Below, one piece after another: positions 1 through 9,294 of a DNA stretch of 64,000 nucleotides (positions are counted from its first letter, which is position 1; every line of letters begins with the position of its first letter). The translations under genes and the position numbers were made by a program. A model generated the notes under the pieces. It was not told where the DNA came from. It saw only the letters and a program-made list of their open reading frames with translations, and ran no database searches. This DNA comes from Tahibacter aquaticus. GTDB lineage: Bacteria; Pseudomonadota; Gammaproteobacteria; Xanthomonadales; Rhodanobacteraceae. The stretch lies in NCBI RefSeq assembly GCF_004363655.1, contig NZ_SNZH01000002.1:496001-560000 (forward strand), written 5' to 3'.

Positions 1-1
1 C

Positions 2-1096
2 GCCGAGGCACCGACCCTGCACCGGCTGCTGGGCTACGATCCTCGCCGCAATGTATTCACGCGCAACCGGCGCCGGCCGCTGGCGGCCGACATCGTCGTG
101 GTCGACGAAGCCTCGATGGTCGACCTGGCCCTGCTGCGCGCCCTGCTCGACGCCCTGCGGCCGCAGGCGCGGCTGATCCTGGTGGGCGATGCCGACCAGC
201 TGACCTCGGTCGCGGCGGGTTCTACCCTGATGGATCTGGTTGCCGCGCTGGAGCCGCAGCGGGCGGCCGAGCTGGTGCGGCTGCAGCACAGTTTTCGCGC
301 CGAGCGCGAACTGGTACGGGTCAACGAAGCGGTGCGCAGCGGTGACGCGGCGGAGCTGGACGCCGCCCTGGCCGCCGCGCCGCAGCGTGCCCTGCTGCGG
401 CCTGTCGGCGATGCGGCGGTGCTGGCGGCGGCGCTGCAGCAGTGGGCGCTGCAACTGGCCGGCAGCGGCATTGCCGGCGACGATGCCGATGCGGGCGATG
501 CGGCGTCGGCGGCGCTGGCCGCGCTGCGCCGGCTGTCCCAGCGCCAGCTGCTGTGCGCACTGCGCGAAGATGCCTTCGGTGCGCTGGCCGCCAATGCGGC
601 GATCGAAGCGCAGCTGCGCCGGCACTGGCAGGTGGCAGCCGAGGCGCTGTGGTATCCCGGCCGCGCGGTGATGATCACGCGCAACGACTACGCCCTGCGC
701 CTGTTCAACGGCGACATCGGCCTGTGCCTGGCCGATGCGGACGGCAGCCTGCGCGTCTGGTTCGAAACCGTCGACGCGGCGGGCCAGGCCACGGCGCGCT
801 GGCTCGCGCCCGACCGCCTGCCCCTGCACGAGGGCGCATTCGCAGTCACCGTACACAAGAGCCAGGGTTCCGAGTACGCCGAGGCCGCCGTGCTGCTGCC
901 GCCCGATCCCGAGCAGCGCATCCTGTCGCGCCAGCTGCTGTATACCGGTGTGTCGCGGGCCAAACAGCGTCTGCAGATCTGGGCATTGCCGTCGGTGCTG
1001 GCGGCGGCGCTGGCCAGGCCGATACGCCGCGCCGGCGGCCTGGCGGCGAAACTGCGCGACGGCCCGGCGCCGCCGGACCAGTTCGAGCTTTTCTGA
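2..1096 (+). CDS. recD: RecD, exodeoxyribonuclease V alpha subunit (5'-truncated by window edge)
   Basis: C-terminal part (364 residues) of the RecD helicase subunit of RecBCD, which processes double-strand DNA ends for recombination and degrades foreign linear DNA. The frame is open from base 2, so the N-terminus and Walker A lie outside the window. Visible superfamily 1 helicase motifs are VVVDEASMVD (Walker B/motif II), LVGDADQL (motif III), the stretch ITRNDYALRLFNGDIG, VTVHKSQGSEY (motif V) and YTGVSRAKQRL (motif VI), in the usual RecD order. The gene stops at 1096 and is followed by about 370 bases without a gene. In relatives recB and recC normally lie upstream. The family assignment is secure. 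Confidence 0.95.
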   Translation, partial: AEAPTLHRLLGYDPRRNVFTRNRRRPLAADIVVVDEASMVDLALLRALLDALRPQARLILVGDADQLTSVAAGSTLMDLVAALEPQRAAELVRLQHSFRAERELVRVNEAVRSGDAAELDAALAAAPQRALLRPVGDAAVLAAALQQWALQLAGSGIAGDDADAGDAASAALAALRRLSQRQLLCALREDAFGALAANAAIEAQLRRHWQVAAEALWYPGRAVMITRNDYALRLFNGDIGLCLADADGSLRVWFETVDAAGQATARWLAPDRLPLHEGAFAVTVHKSQGSEYAEAAVLLPPDPEQRILSRQLLYTGVSRAKQRLQIWALPSVLAAALARPIRRAGGLAAKLRDGPAPPDQFELF

Positions 1097-1465
1097 AAGT
1101 TTTACAAGTTTTATTTGTGCAAAATGAAATGCGCCGGTCCGCCACGGGCGGTCGCAACAGTGGCGGTGGACAGGTGAGATAGCGACGCCGCTGGCGACAC
1201 TCTGGATCGCTGCGAGCGCCGGCACCACACTGCCTGGGTTGCACAGCACAACGATACGCCTGGGGACGGCTGCGGCACTTGTCGTGGCGGAGGCATCCTC
1301 GCACGTTGCTGCCTGCGTTCGTAACGGCCGGGGCGCTGTCCCGGTCGGTATGGAGTGGCGCTGTCGTGGTCCTGCCGGTCATCGGCAGGCCCGGGCCGGC
1401 GCTGCCTGAAGCCCGCCGCCGTACCGGCCGGCGGGAACTCGTCTGGGAATCCAAGGGGGTTAGCC
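1097..1465. other. Intergenic region between recD and the serine protease gene
   Basis: No convincing gene. The first 40 bases after recD are AT-rich for this genome; the rest is GC-rich and open in several frames without good starts. A purine-rich AGGGGG ribosome-binding site near 1454-1459 belongs to the next gene. No clear terminator hairpin with a T-run was seen. Confidence 0.5.
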
Positions 1466-2833
1466 GTGGCTGCAAAGACATTTCCTCTCACCATCGAGAT
1501 GGCGGTCTCGAACGGAGTGGTCGACCGCTATGGTTTTTTTCCGTCCGCCGTGCGCCTGCTGGCGGGAACCAGCGTGGTACTCGGCAGCGCCGTGCTGCTG
1601 TCGCCGCGCTGGGCGCTGACGGCGAGCCATCTGTTCCGGCTGCGGCAGGACATCGTGCGTGTGCAGGATTCCGGCAGCCGCCAGACCGTGCGAGCCAAGG
1701 CGGTGTACTGGCGCAGCGGCGAATCCTGCGAACTGGGCCAGCAGCCCTGGCCCAGCCAGGCCGGCAGCCGCGGCGGTGCTGCCGACGAGCTGCTGCTGGT
1801 GGAGCTGCACAGCGATATGAACGCCGGCTACCAGGCTGCAGTACTCAACGATGACGGCCAGCAGGAAGTGCCGGACAGCGAACTGTTCATGGCTGGCTTC
1901 GGCGCCGACGACCACGGCCGTGAAGACCGTCATGTGCGCTATGCCAGCCTGTCCTACAAGGGCGACAGCGCAGGTCGCGGCGCCGCGATCAGCAATGCGG
2001 CGGCACAGCCGCCCGACGGCATGGCGCGCAAGGACGACAGCGGCGCGCCGGTGTACATGATCCGCACGACGCCCAGCCTGGTGCGGGTTGTCGTCGGCAT
2101 CCACTCGTCGCGCTGGCGCGGGCACAGCACCCAGCTCGACGGCGTAGGGCCGAACCAGGAAGTGGCGCGCTATATCCGCATCGGCGCGGCCGACCACGAG
2201 TGGATTCGCAAGGTCATGGGCACACACACCATGCAGGAAGCGGCCGCACGCGTGCAGATGCAGACGACGACCGTCGATCCGCGCCTGTTCTGCCTGCGCA
2301 ACCAGCATTGCTGCCTCAGCTACGTTGCTGCCAGTGATCTCGATGGAAAGAGCTACACCATGGGCAATGCCAGCGGCACCGGCACTGTGCTGCGGGTCAA
2401 CGACCGGGCCGACATCGTGCTCGACGGCAGCGGTACGCGCTGGCTGGAGATCCGCCGCTGCGGCGCCGAGCGTATCCGCTGGCGCGTCGCGCTGACGCCG
2501 TACCCGATCCTGCCCGGCGTGACCCATTGCCTGGTCGGCACCGTGGCGGCCGGGTCCAGCCATGCCGACGCGGCCTATAACGGCACGGAGTTCTACGTGT
2601 TCCAGCGCGCCGATACCGGCAGCACCATCAGCGCGGACAGTTTCCTGCATATCGAGGTATTCCTGCCCACCAGCTCGCACGCCAAGCCCAGCATAGAGGC
2701 GATCGGCGAAGTCAGTGGCGGCTGCGACGCAATGGAATGGAACAGTCGGCAGTGCTCCGAACTGGTCGAGGAACCCTTGCCCTATCCCGGCGACGACGAC
2801 CAGGACGACGAATCGGACGGCTACGAAAACTGA
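1466..2833 (+). CDS. Trypsin-like serine protease with acidic C-terminal tail
   Basis: Predicted S1-type protease of 455 residues. The chymotrypsin-fold triad can be read as His55 in LTASHLF, Asp107 in ADELLLVEL and Ser192 in KDDSGAPVY, a variant of GDSGGP. About 200 further residues follow with six or more cysteines and no domain I recognise, ending in a very acidic tail (DDDQDDESD). I chose the GTG at 1466 because AGGGGG lies 6-7 bases upstream; an ATG at 1499 in the same frame is possible. No classical signal peptide is evident from either start. The next gene is a TPR-CHAT protein 132 bases downstream on the same strand, so the two may work together. The physiological substrate is unknown. 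Confidence 0.8.
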   Translation: MAAKTFPLTIEMAVSNGVVDRYGFFPSAVRLLAGTSVVLGSAVLLSPRWALTASHLFRLRQDIVRVQDSGSRQTVRAKAVYWRSGESCELGQQPWPSQAGSRGGAADELLLVELHSDMNAGYQAAVLNDDGQQEVPDSELFMAGFGADDHGREDRHVRYASLSYKGDSAGRGAAISNAAAQPPDGMARKDDSGAPVYMIRTTPSLVRVVVGIHSSRWRGHSTQLDGVGPNQEVARYIRIGAADHEWIRKVMGTHTMQEAAARVQMQTTTVDPRLFCLRNQHCCLSYVAASDLDGKSYTMGNASGTGTVLRVNDRADIVLDGSGTRWLEIRRCGAERIRWRVALTPYPILPGVTHCLVGTVAAGSSHADAAYNGTEFYVFQRADTGSTISADSFLHIEVFLPTSSHAKPSIEAIGEVSGGCDAMEWNSRQCSELVEEPLPYPGDDDQDDESDGYEN

Positions 2834-2873
2834 GCCTGCGCAGCGCGGGTCAAGCTGCCCGGAAACGCGACAG

Positions 2874-3038
2874 ATGCGTTTGCCGATCGCCGTGCTGGCG
2901 ATCGGTTTATTGCCGTATCCTGGCGACGACCAGAGCGACAAACCGGAAGATTGCGAGGACCGAGCATGCGCCGCGTTGTGCACTTTATCCTCGGCCTGGT
3001 GGCGCTGCTGCCGGCAACGGCAGCAACGGCGTCGATAG
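2874..3038 (+). CDS. Possible small peptide sharing LPYPGDD with the upstream protease tail
   Basis: A 54-codon frame between the protease and CHAT genes that runs into the CHAT gene in another frame. It starts MRLPIAVLAIGL, a short hydrophobic stretch, then LPYPGDDQSDKPEDCED. The LPYPGDD motif and acidic tract repeat the end of the protease (LPYPGDDDQDD at 2776-2809). The two DNA stretches coding LPYPGDD differ at only two positions, both silent third-codon positions. This hints at coding constraint or a duplicated tail remnant. The ribosome-binding site is weak, so it may not be expressed alone. Confidence 0.3.
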   Translation: MRLPIAVLAIGLLPYPGDDQSDKPEDCEDRACAALCTLSSAWWRCCRQRQQRRR

Positions 3039-5935
3039 GCTTGCGCTGCGTCGACGCCATGCCGCTGCGCAATCGCGTGACGCTGGCCGCCGGCGCCAGC
3101 GTGGCCCTGGAGCTGCAGCCGGCAGCGGGCACGCCGGCCCTGCTGCGCATCGACGAACAGGGCCGCGATCTGGAATGGCGCTGGCTCGGCGACGAGGCGT
3201 TCCAGTCCATCGCGGCGCGGCCGCCGCGACTGGGCCTGCTGGCGCTGGCACTGGACGGTACCCGCACGCTGCAGCTCAAGGCAGTCGGCGGTAATGTCAG
3301 CGCCACTGCCGCCGTGCAACTGGACTGCGCGCCGGACGCTGCCGCTGTCGCCCTGCCTGCCTGCGTGGCTGCGGCGAACGCCGCCGGCAGCGCCTCGCCC
3401 GCCATGGCTTCCAGCCTGCTGTGCCGGGCACTGGCCACGCACGCCCGCGCCTACGCCGCGTCGCGCGACAACAAGCCGGAAGACTCGGCACCGCTCTACC
3501 GCGAGGCAGCCGAACTGTGGCGGCGGCTGCAGGACGGTCCTCGCCAGGCGGCTGCGTTGCTCGGCCTGGGCGAGCAGTCGATGCGGCGCGCGAAGTACCG
3601 CGAAGCACTGCGGGTGAGCCAGCAATCGCGCGAACTGGCGCTGGCCAGCAGCAGCGGCTACTACCTGGCGCGTGCCGGCGGCCAGATCTGCCTGGCCCTG
3701 CAATACCTGGGGCGTATCGACCAGGCCTGGCGCTGCATGCAGGAATTGCCGGCCCTGTATCAGAGCCTGGGCGAAACCAACGAAGCGGCCAATGCCTGGT
3801 ATCTCATCGCTGCCTTCGCCGCCGAAAACGGCAAGCAGCGGGAAGTCGCGTCTGCCCTGCGTGCGGTAGATGCGATCGATCCCGCCCGGCTGTCGCCGCT
3901 GGTGCGGGGACGCCTGTTCTACCTGCGCGCGCGCCTGTCCACCGAGGCCGGACAGATCGACGACGCTGTCGCTGCACTGCGCCAGGCCATTGCCGTATTC
4001 GACCAGGTCAGCGACAAGCGCTGGCAGGGCAACGCCTATCTGCGCGCGGCCGAACTGTATTTCCAGATGGGCAGCCTGGACGAGGCCAGCGATTTCGTCG
4101 CCTCGGCCATTCGCCGCCTGACCGAGGCACAGGCCCGCGACAGGCTGGGCATTGCCTATCTGCTGCAGGCGCGCCTGGCTGACGCGCGTGGCGAAGTAGA
4201 TCTGCGCCAATCGGCGCTGGCCGAGTCGCAGCGCCTGCTGACCAAGGCCGAGCGCCCGCTGGCGGAAATCGAGGCAGCTGCCTTTGCCAGCACGGTAGAC
4301 CTCAGGCCGGCGGCCCAGTCACTGCTGGACGAGCGTCTGCGGCAGCACGGCAGCGTACCGGCCTATCTGCGCCAGATGCTCGACCTGGCCGCTGCGCAAC
4401 GTGCCCTGGCCCAGCAGGACTGGACCGCAACGGAACAGGCCCTGGCACGCCTGCCGGCCCAGGGCATGGGCGTTGCCGCCCAGCTGCAGCGCGACCGCCT
4501 GCGCGCGAGCCTGCTTGTCGCCACGCAGCGCGCGCCGCAGGCGCTGGCCCTGCTCGACAATGCCGTGGCCGAACTGCGCCAGATCGCCACGGCCAGCCGT
4601 GCGCCGGCCTTGCGCCAGATTGCGGCGCGACGCCTGCTGGACTTGCGCCGCGCCTGGGTCGATGCCTATGCCGCCCTGCCGCCGGCGCAGCGGCCTGCGC
4701 CGGCGGCGCTGTGGCAGATGCTGCAGTCGACCCAGTCGGCACCGCTGCTGCGTGGAACCGGTACTACCGGCCAGGCCAACGAAGACGCCGTGCTGCAGGC
4801 CGATCGCGCGCTGGCCGCCGAACTGCTGCCCGACAGCGAGCAGCCGCCGGCGGAACTATTGGCACAAAAAGCACTGTTGACTTTGTATGCATCCGGTGCA
4901 AACCAGCCGCCGCCGCTGCAGGCTGCGGTGATCGACCTGGCGCAGGCGCAGGCCACACTGGCCGATGGCGAGCTGCTGCTGGCCGTGGCGCTGGGCTCGC
5001 AGCAGGCAATTGCGCTGAGCATCTCGCGCGGTCAGGTGGCCAGCCACGAGCTGGCCGCGACGGCGCAGATCCGCAGCAGCCTGACGGCACTGCAGGCGAG
5101 CATCGGCGACCCGCACACGCCGCTGAACCGGATCGAGCGCGATGCGGCGACGTTCAGCCAGGCTTTCCTGCCCAGCCAGCTGCCGCGGCCGGCCAGCCGC
5201 CTGCTGCTGATGGCTGACGAATCCCTCGCCGCCATTCCGCTGGCGGCGCTGCGCTGGCCCGGCGACGATTTCTTCCTGGTCGAGCAGGCCGCCAGCAGTT
5301 TCCTCAGTTCCGCGGCGGGCAGGTCCGGCCTGGCCGAGCCCGAGCGCATACGTGTGCTGACCGCATCGCTGGGCGAAGCCGCGCGTAAGGAGCTGCCGAT
5401 GCTCGCCGGTGCCGAGCAGGAGCCGCGACTGCTGCAGCTATCCCTGCCGCCGGCCTTGTCGCCCCGTTTCTCCGAGGCGCCACTGGACCGCCACAGCCTG
5501 CGCCAGGCGCTGGACGGCGCGGGGCAATGGGTACACATTGCAGCACATGGAACTTTGCGCTCCGGCCGGCAGGGCTATTCCGGCCTCTGGTTCGGCGCTG
5601 CGCCCGAGTTCATCGGCTGGATCGACCTGGTCGGCCGGCCGCTGCAGGCCGAGCTGCTGGTGCTGAATGCCTGCGAGCTGGGCGGCAGTTCCGGCAGCAG
5701 CGCGAGCTTTGCCGCAGCCCTGTCCAGTGCCGGGCTGGCCCACGTCGTCGCCGGCCTGTGGAAAGTCAGCGACGGTGCCGGCGCGTTGTGGGTGCCCGTG
5801 TTCTACAGCGAACTGGCGCGCGCGCCTGCGGCCGGCCCGGCCGTCGCTCTGCGCGCGGCGCAACTGCGCCTGATGCAAAGCCGGCTGTTCCGGCATCCGT
5901 TCTACTGGGCGTCGATGATCCATCTGCAGCACTGA
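2966..5935 (+). CDS. Secreted TPR-CHAT domain protein (caspase-like protease fold)
   Basis: A 989-residue protein with a signal peptide (MRRVVHFILGLVALLPATA...), TPR-like helical repeats at roughly residues 150-430 and a C-terminal CHAT domain at about 690-989. CHAT is a caspase-clan fold. The predicted catalytic dyad is His861 in HIAAHGT and Cys903 in LNACELG, and the C-terminal helix typical of the family follows (AGLWKVSDGAG...). The start at 2966 has GAGGA upstream; a TTG at 2951 in frame is less likely. It lies just after a trypsin-like protease gene. TPR-CHAT proteins elsewhere act as regulated proteases, but an exported one points to the cell envelope or outside. Activity and target are inferred only from the fold. 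Confidence 0.85.
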   Translation: MRRVVHFILGLVALLPATAATASIGLRCVDAMPLRNRVTLAAGASVALELQPAAGTPALLRIDEQGRDLEWRWLGDEAFQSIAARPPRLGLLALALDGTRTLQLKAVGGNVSATAAVQLDCAPDAAAVALPACVAAANAAGSASPAMASSLLCRALATHARAYAASRDNKPEDSAPLYREAAELWRRLQDGPRQAAALLGLGEQSMRRAKYREALRVSQQSRELALASSSGYYLARAGGQICLALQYLGRIDQAWRCMQELPALYQSLGETNEAANAWYLIAAFAAENGKQREVASALRAVDAIDPARLSPLVRGRLFYLRARLSTEAGQIDDAVAALRQAIAVFDQVSDKRWQGNAYLRAAELYFQMGSLDEASDFVASAIRRLTEAQARDRLGIAYLLQARLADARGEVDLRQSALAESQRLLTKAERPLAEIEAAAFASTVDLRPAAQSLLDERLRQHGSVPAYLRQMLDLAAAQRALAQQDWTATEQALARLPAQGMGVAAQLQRDRLRASLLVATQRAPQALALLDNAVAELRQIATASRAPALRQIAARRLLDLRRAWVDAYAALPPAQRPAPAALWQMLQSTQSAPLLRGTGTTGQANEDAVLQADRALAAELLPDSEQPPAELLAQKALLTLYASGANQPPPLQAAVIDLAQAQATLADGELLLAVALGSQQAIALSISRGQVASHELAATAQIRSSLTALQASIGDPHTPLNRIERDAATFSQAFLPSQLPRPASRLLLMADESLAAIPLAALRWPGDDFFLVEQAASSFLSSAAGRSGLAEPERIRVLTASLGEAARKELPMLAGAEQEPRLLQLSLPPALSPRFSEAPLDRHSLRQALDGAGQWVHIAAHGTLRSGRQGYSGLWFGAAPEFIGWIDLVGRPLQAELLVLNACELGGSSGSSASFAAALSSAGLAHVVAGLWKVSDGAGALWVPVFYSELARAPAAGPAVALRAAQLRLMQSRLFRHPFYWASMIHLQH

Positions 5936-6018
5936 AGAAGGCGCGGCCGTCGGTAAACGCGGTCTTCATGTTTCCGGCCGACCGCTTTGGCGGCGGCCTG
6001 TTCCTGCGTCGCCGGAAT

Positions 6019-6038
6019 ATGCCGCACCAGTGCGGCAT
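6019..6038. repeat. Perfect hairpin between the CHAT gene and family copy A1
   Basis: Nine-base arms (ATGCCGCAC / GTGCGGCAT) with a 2-base loop. No T-run follows, so it is a weak candidate for the CHAT gene terminator. Confidence 0.35.
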
Positions 6039-6093
6039 GCCGGACGCGGTGTGGATTTGCATCTTCTTAACGCATTGCGCGACTGCGCTTTTC

Positions 6094-6111
6094 GCTTGGG
6101 GGAAAGCGGCG
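6094..6111 (+). promoter_or_regulatory. Leader element shared with the copy at 60112-60129
   Basis: An 18-base element (GCTTGGGGGAAAGCGGCG) lies 42 bases ahead of the first family gene. The same 18 bases with one change occur 51 bases ahead of the paralogue at 60181. No other gene in the window has it in its leader. Its role is unknown; it could be an operator, a 5' UTR structure or a conserved promoter part. Confidence 0.4.
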
Positions 6112-6153
6112 CACGCGCCGTCTTCTAAGGCAGAACCCCAACGGAGTACTGCG

Positions 6154-7635
6154 ATGAAAAAAGGAATTTGTGCGCTCGCCTTGCTGGGCCTTTCTGCGCT
6201 GCTGCCGGCACAGGCCATGTATATCAACCCACAGGGCACGGGCCAGGTACTGCTGTTTCCGTACTACACCGCCCAGGACGGTCAGACCACGCTGATCAGC
6301 GTCACGAATACGAAAAACACCAGCAAGCTGATGCGCATTTCCATCCACGAAGCGAACAATGCACGCGAAGTGCTGGACTTCTGGATTTCGCTCAGTCCGC
6401 ACGACAGCTGGGTCGGGTCCATCGGCGGTACGGGCGACAAGCTGCCGGCGACACTGTCGACACGCGACACCACCTGTACGGCACCGGACAAGCCGGACTG
6501 GGATCGTCCGCTGCCCGGTGGTGGCTGGTCTGTCGATATGCGGCCTTATGCCTTCATCGACGACAACAACGATAGTGGCCCGCGACTGCCTGCGCGCACA
6601 CGCGAAGGCTATGTCGAGGTGATCGAGATGGCCGAGCTGAGCGGCAGTCTCGCAACGGCCGCGGTGACGCGCCAATGCGCCGTGCTGACCTTCATCGATC
6701 CGTCCAGTCCCGATCTGTTGCCGCCCGGAGGCGGGCTTTCCGGACACTTCGCGATCGCCGATGTCGCCGCGGGAACCCTGCTCGGCGGCAGCGCCACGGC
6801 GATCGAAGATTTCAGCAGCTTCGTCCTCGTGAACGATCTTGGCGTGTCGGCCACGCTGCAGCAGGGCAACAGCGAGCCCGGTGTCGTCTTTGCCGATATT
6901 CCCGTCGAAGGCCGCACGAGCCGGCTCGCTTACTCGACCGTAGCGCCGAACAACGCCATCGATGCGGTTTCTGCGCTGCTGGCCGCCGATTCGCTGCAGG
7001 CCGATATCGCATCCGATGCTGCTGCGGGAAGTTTCACCGAATGGGTGGTCACGCTGCCGACCAAGCCGTTCTATACCGACAACCAGATCGTTGGCGTCGG
7101 CCTGGGCGATCCGGGGGCTATATCCCCGTTCGAGGAGACCTTCGGCGAGACGCATAGCGGCGGCTCCTGCTCGCGCTTTGCCGCCAGTGCGCGGGACGAG
7201 GAAGGCCGGCCTATCGTGCTGAATCCGGACCCGGCCGCGGCGCCCGCGCGCAGTGCGGCGCAGGCCTTGCCGCCGTTCTCGCTGTGCCGGGTCACCAACG
7301 TGCTGCATTTCGGCGACACGCTGACAGCCGGCGCCACACCGCTGCTGCATTCGCGCCTGGGTGTGAAAGTGTGGAATCCGCAGCCCTCGTTCAGCGCTGG
7401 CCGCGTGCAGCTGGATTTCTCGCGCCGCAACGACGGTACGCCGCGGCTGCTGCGCCCGTCGATGGACAGCAACCTCACGCTACGTGGCATGCCATTGATC
7501 GGCTTTGCTGCCTACAAGTACACCAGCGACAACGTGCTGCCTGGCAGCCTGTCGGGCCAGGCCTATCTGCTGCCGCTCAGCGACAAGCGCACCGTGTGTA
7601 CGAATGCGCAGGGAACGGCGATTGCCTGCCCTTGA
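6154..7635 (+). CDS. Secreted protein of an unnamed paralogous family (copy A1)
   Basis: A 493-residue exported protein of unknown function. It has a signal peptide (MKKGICALALLGLSALLPAQA) and then the family hallmark MYINPQGTGQVLLFPYYT directly after the predicted cleavage site. Other conserved blocks are a DTTCTAP cysteine motif, AVSALLAADSLQADI, YTDNQ, LGVKVWNPQP and LIGFAAYKY...LPG, with two cysteines at the extreme C-terminus (VCTNAQGTAIACP). The even cysteine pattern suggests disulfides outside the cytoplasm. No enzymatic motif is seen. The start is fixed by the signal peptide, with GGAGT upstream. A second complete copy follows 85 bases downstream and a truncated third copy after that. 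Confidence 0.75.
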   Translation: MKKGICALALLGLSALLPAQAMYINPQGTGQVLLFPYYTAQDGQTTLISVTNTKNTSKLMRISIHEANNAREVLDFWISLSPHDSWVGSIGGTGDKLPATLSTRDTTCTAPDKPDWDRPLPGGGWSVDMRPYAFIDDNNDSGPRLPARTREGYVEVIEMAELSGSLATAAVTRQCAVLTFIDPSSPDLLPPGGGLSGHFAIADVAAGTLLGGSATAIEDFSSFVLVNDLGVSATLQQGNSEPGVVFADIPVEGRTSRLAYSTVAPNNAIDAVSALLAADSLQADIASDAAAGSFTEWVVTLPTKPFYTDNQIVGVGLGDPGAISPFEETFGETHSGGSCSRFAASARDEEGRPIVLNPDPAAAPARSAAQALPPFSLCRVTNVLHFGDTLTAGATPLLHSRLGVKVWNPQPSFSAGRVQLDFSRRNDGTPRLLRPSMDSNLTLRGMPLIGFAAYKYTSDNVLPGSLSGQAYLLPLSDKRTVCTNAQGTAIACP

Positions 7636-7720
7636 TTCATCGGTGCCGCGGCCGGCCCGCGGCACACGCTTTTCGTCACGACGATCGCAACGCGTGTTCC
7701 GGCGATCTGGAAGTACCGAA

Positions 7721-9208
7721 ATGAAACCGTTGTTGCATTCGTCGCTGTTGCTCGCATTCGTGGCCGCGTTGCCGGTCCAGGCCATGTACCTCAATCCGAA
7801 AGGCACCGGCCAGGTGCTGATGTTTCCTTACTACACCGCTAACGCGGGGCAGACCACGCTGGTCAACCTGGTGAATACGACGGCGCGAGCAAAGTCGTTG
7901 AAGATCGAATTCCGCGAAGGCCACGCGGGGCGCGAAGTAATGGACTTCTTCATTTTTCTCGGCCCGTACGACAGTTGGAGCGGCGTGGTGGGCAGCGACA
8001 GCGACAGCTCGGCCGCCTTCGTGCTGACGCGCGACGACAGCTGTACCGCGCCGAGCCGGCAAGAGTGGGATCCGGCGGGTGCTGACGCCTGGCGGGTCAG
8101 CATGCGCGACTTCGCCTATGTCGACGACAACGAGGACACCGGTCCCACCGATCTGGCGCGCACGCGGGAAGGCTATGTCGCCGTGTTCGAGCTGGCTCAG
8201 CTCAGTGGTGCTCTGGCAGCGGCCGTCGATACCGACGGGCCGCGCCAATGCCATGTCGTGCGCGCTATCGATCCGTCGAATCCGAGCCTTACCGTTCCTG
8301 GTGGCGGCCTTGCCGGTCATTTCGCCATCGTCGACGTGGCGCAAGGTACTTTGTTTGGTGGCAGCGCCACGGCGGTCGATGACTTTTCCAAGAGAGCTCT
8401 CTATTCCGACACCACGTCGCTGCCGAGGTATCTGATGTGGGGTAACAGCGGCACGCCGGGTGTCGTGCACGCCGACGTATTCAGCGGCGGACGCTTACTG
8501 AACCTGCGCTACAGAAATTTTTCGCCGAACAATGGCTACGACGCATTCTCGGCATTGCTCGCGGCCGACTCCCTGCAGGCCGACATCACCCGCGATGCCA
8601 GCACCGGAAGTTTCAGCGAATGGGTGCTGACCGCGCCGAGCAAGTGGCTATACACCGACAACCAGCCCCTGGGCGAACCCTTGAACACGACCCGGCCCGG
8701 CGACGAACCCTACGAGGAAATCTTCGGCGCTGCGCGGCCGGGCGGTTCCTGCTCGCGTTTCGAGGCCTCCGCCTATGACCGGGAAGGCAATCCCGTCGCG
8801 TTTGCGCCGGATACGCCGCTCGCTGGCGGCAACAATCCGGGTGAGTTGCCGGAATTCTCGCTATGCCGCAGCACCGACGTCGTGTATTTCGGTCCGACAC
8901 CGGCAAGCGGCGCGACGCCGGTACTCGGTTCGCACCTGGGCGTGAAAGTGTGGAATCCGCAGCCTGCCCTCGACAGCGGCCGCGCGATCCTGAGCTTCGC
9001 CAAACGCAACGACGGCACGCCGCGCCTGCCGCGCCCCGATCTGCACGGCACCCGCGTGCGCGGTTTGCCGCTGATCGGTTTCGAGGCCATCAAATACGTC
9101 AACGGCAACGTGTTGCCCGGCGTGCTGGCCAACTATGCCTACGCCCTGCCTTTGATGCCGACAACAAAATGCATCAATGAACAGAATGATCTTCTTTCCT
9201 GCCCGTGA
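7721..9208 (+). CDS. Secreted protein of an unnamed paralogous family (copy A2)
   Basis: A 495-residue homologue of the preceding gene. It has a signal peptide (MKPLLHSSLLLAFVAALPVQA), then MYLNPKGTGQVLMFPYYT, a DDSCTAP cysteine motif, AFSALLAADSLQADI, YTDNQPLG, LGVKVWNPQP, LIGFEAIKYVNGNVLPG and a C-terminal cysteine pair (KCINEQNDLLSCP). Order, length and motifs match copy A1 almost throughout, so the pair arose by tandem duplication. It most likely acts at or outside the cell surface; the function is unknown. The intergenic space holds a short GC-rich inverted repeat (GCCGCGGCCGGCCCGCGGC, 7643-7661) and no clear terminator. Confidence 0.75.
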   Translation: MKPLLHSSLLLAFVAALPVQAMYLNPKGTGQVLMFPYYTANAGQTTLVNLVNTTARAKSLKIEFREGHAGREVMDFFIFLGPYDSWSGVVGSDSDSSAAFVLTRDDSCTAPSRQEWDPAGADAWRVSMRDFAYVDDNEDTGPTDLARTREGYVAVFELAQLSGALAAAVDTDGPRQCHVVRAIDPSNPSLTVPGGGLAGHFAIVDVAQGTLFGGSATAVDDFSKRALYSDTTSLPRYLMWGNSGTPGVVHADVFSGGRLLNLRYRNFSPNNGYDAFSALLAADSLQADITRDASTGSFSEWVLTAPSKWLYTDNQPLGEPLNTTRPGDEPYEEIFGAARPGGSCSRFEASAYDREGNPVAFAPDTPLAGGNNPGELPEFSLCRSTDVVYFGPTPASGATPVLGSHLGVKVWNPQPALDSGRAILSFAKRNDGTPRLPRPDLHGTRVRGLPLIGFEAIKYVNGNVLPGVLANYAYALPLMPTTKCINEQNDLLSCP

Positions 9209-9294
9209 TGCGGATGCCGGCTTGAACCTGCGGATGAGCGAGTTCGGGCGAAGATGCGGGCCGTCGTCGCCGTTGCGAAATGGGAGTGCCGTGA

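Noticed and set aside
1460-4210. Long open frame on the minus strand (about 916 codons)
   Set aside because: Antisense to the protease and CHAT genes; Gly/Arg/Ala/Gln-rich composition is that of a GC-rich shadow frame, with no motifs.
6094-6111. c-di-GMP or other known riboswitch ahead of copy A1
   Set aside because: The conserved blocks of the known classes I checked by eye are missing; kept only as an unexplained shared element.
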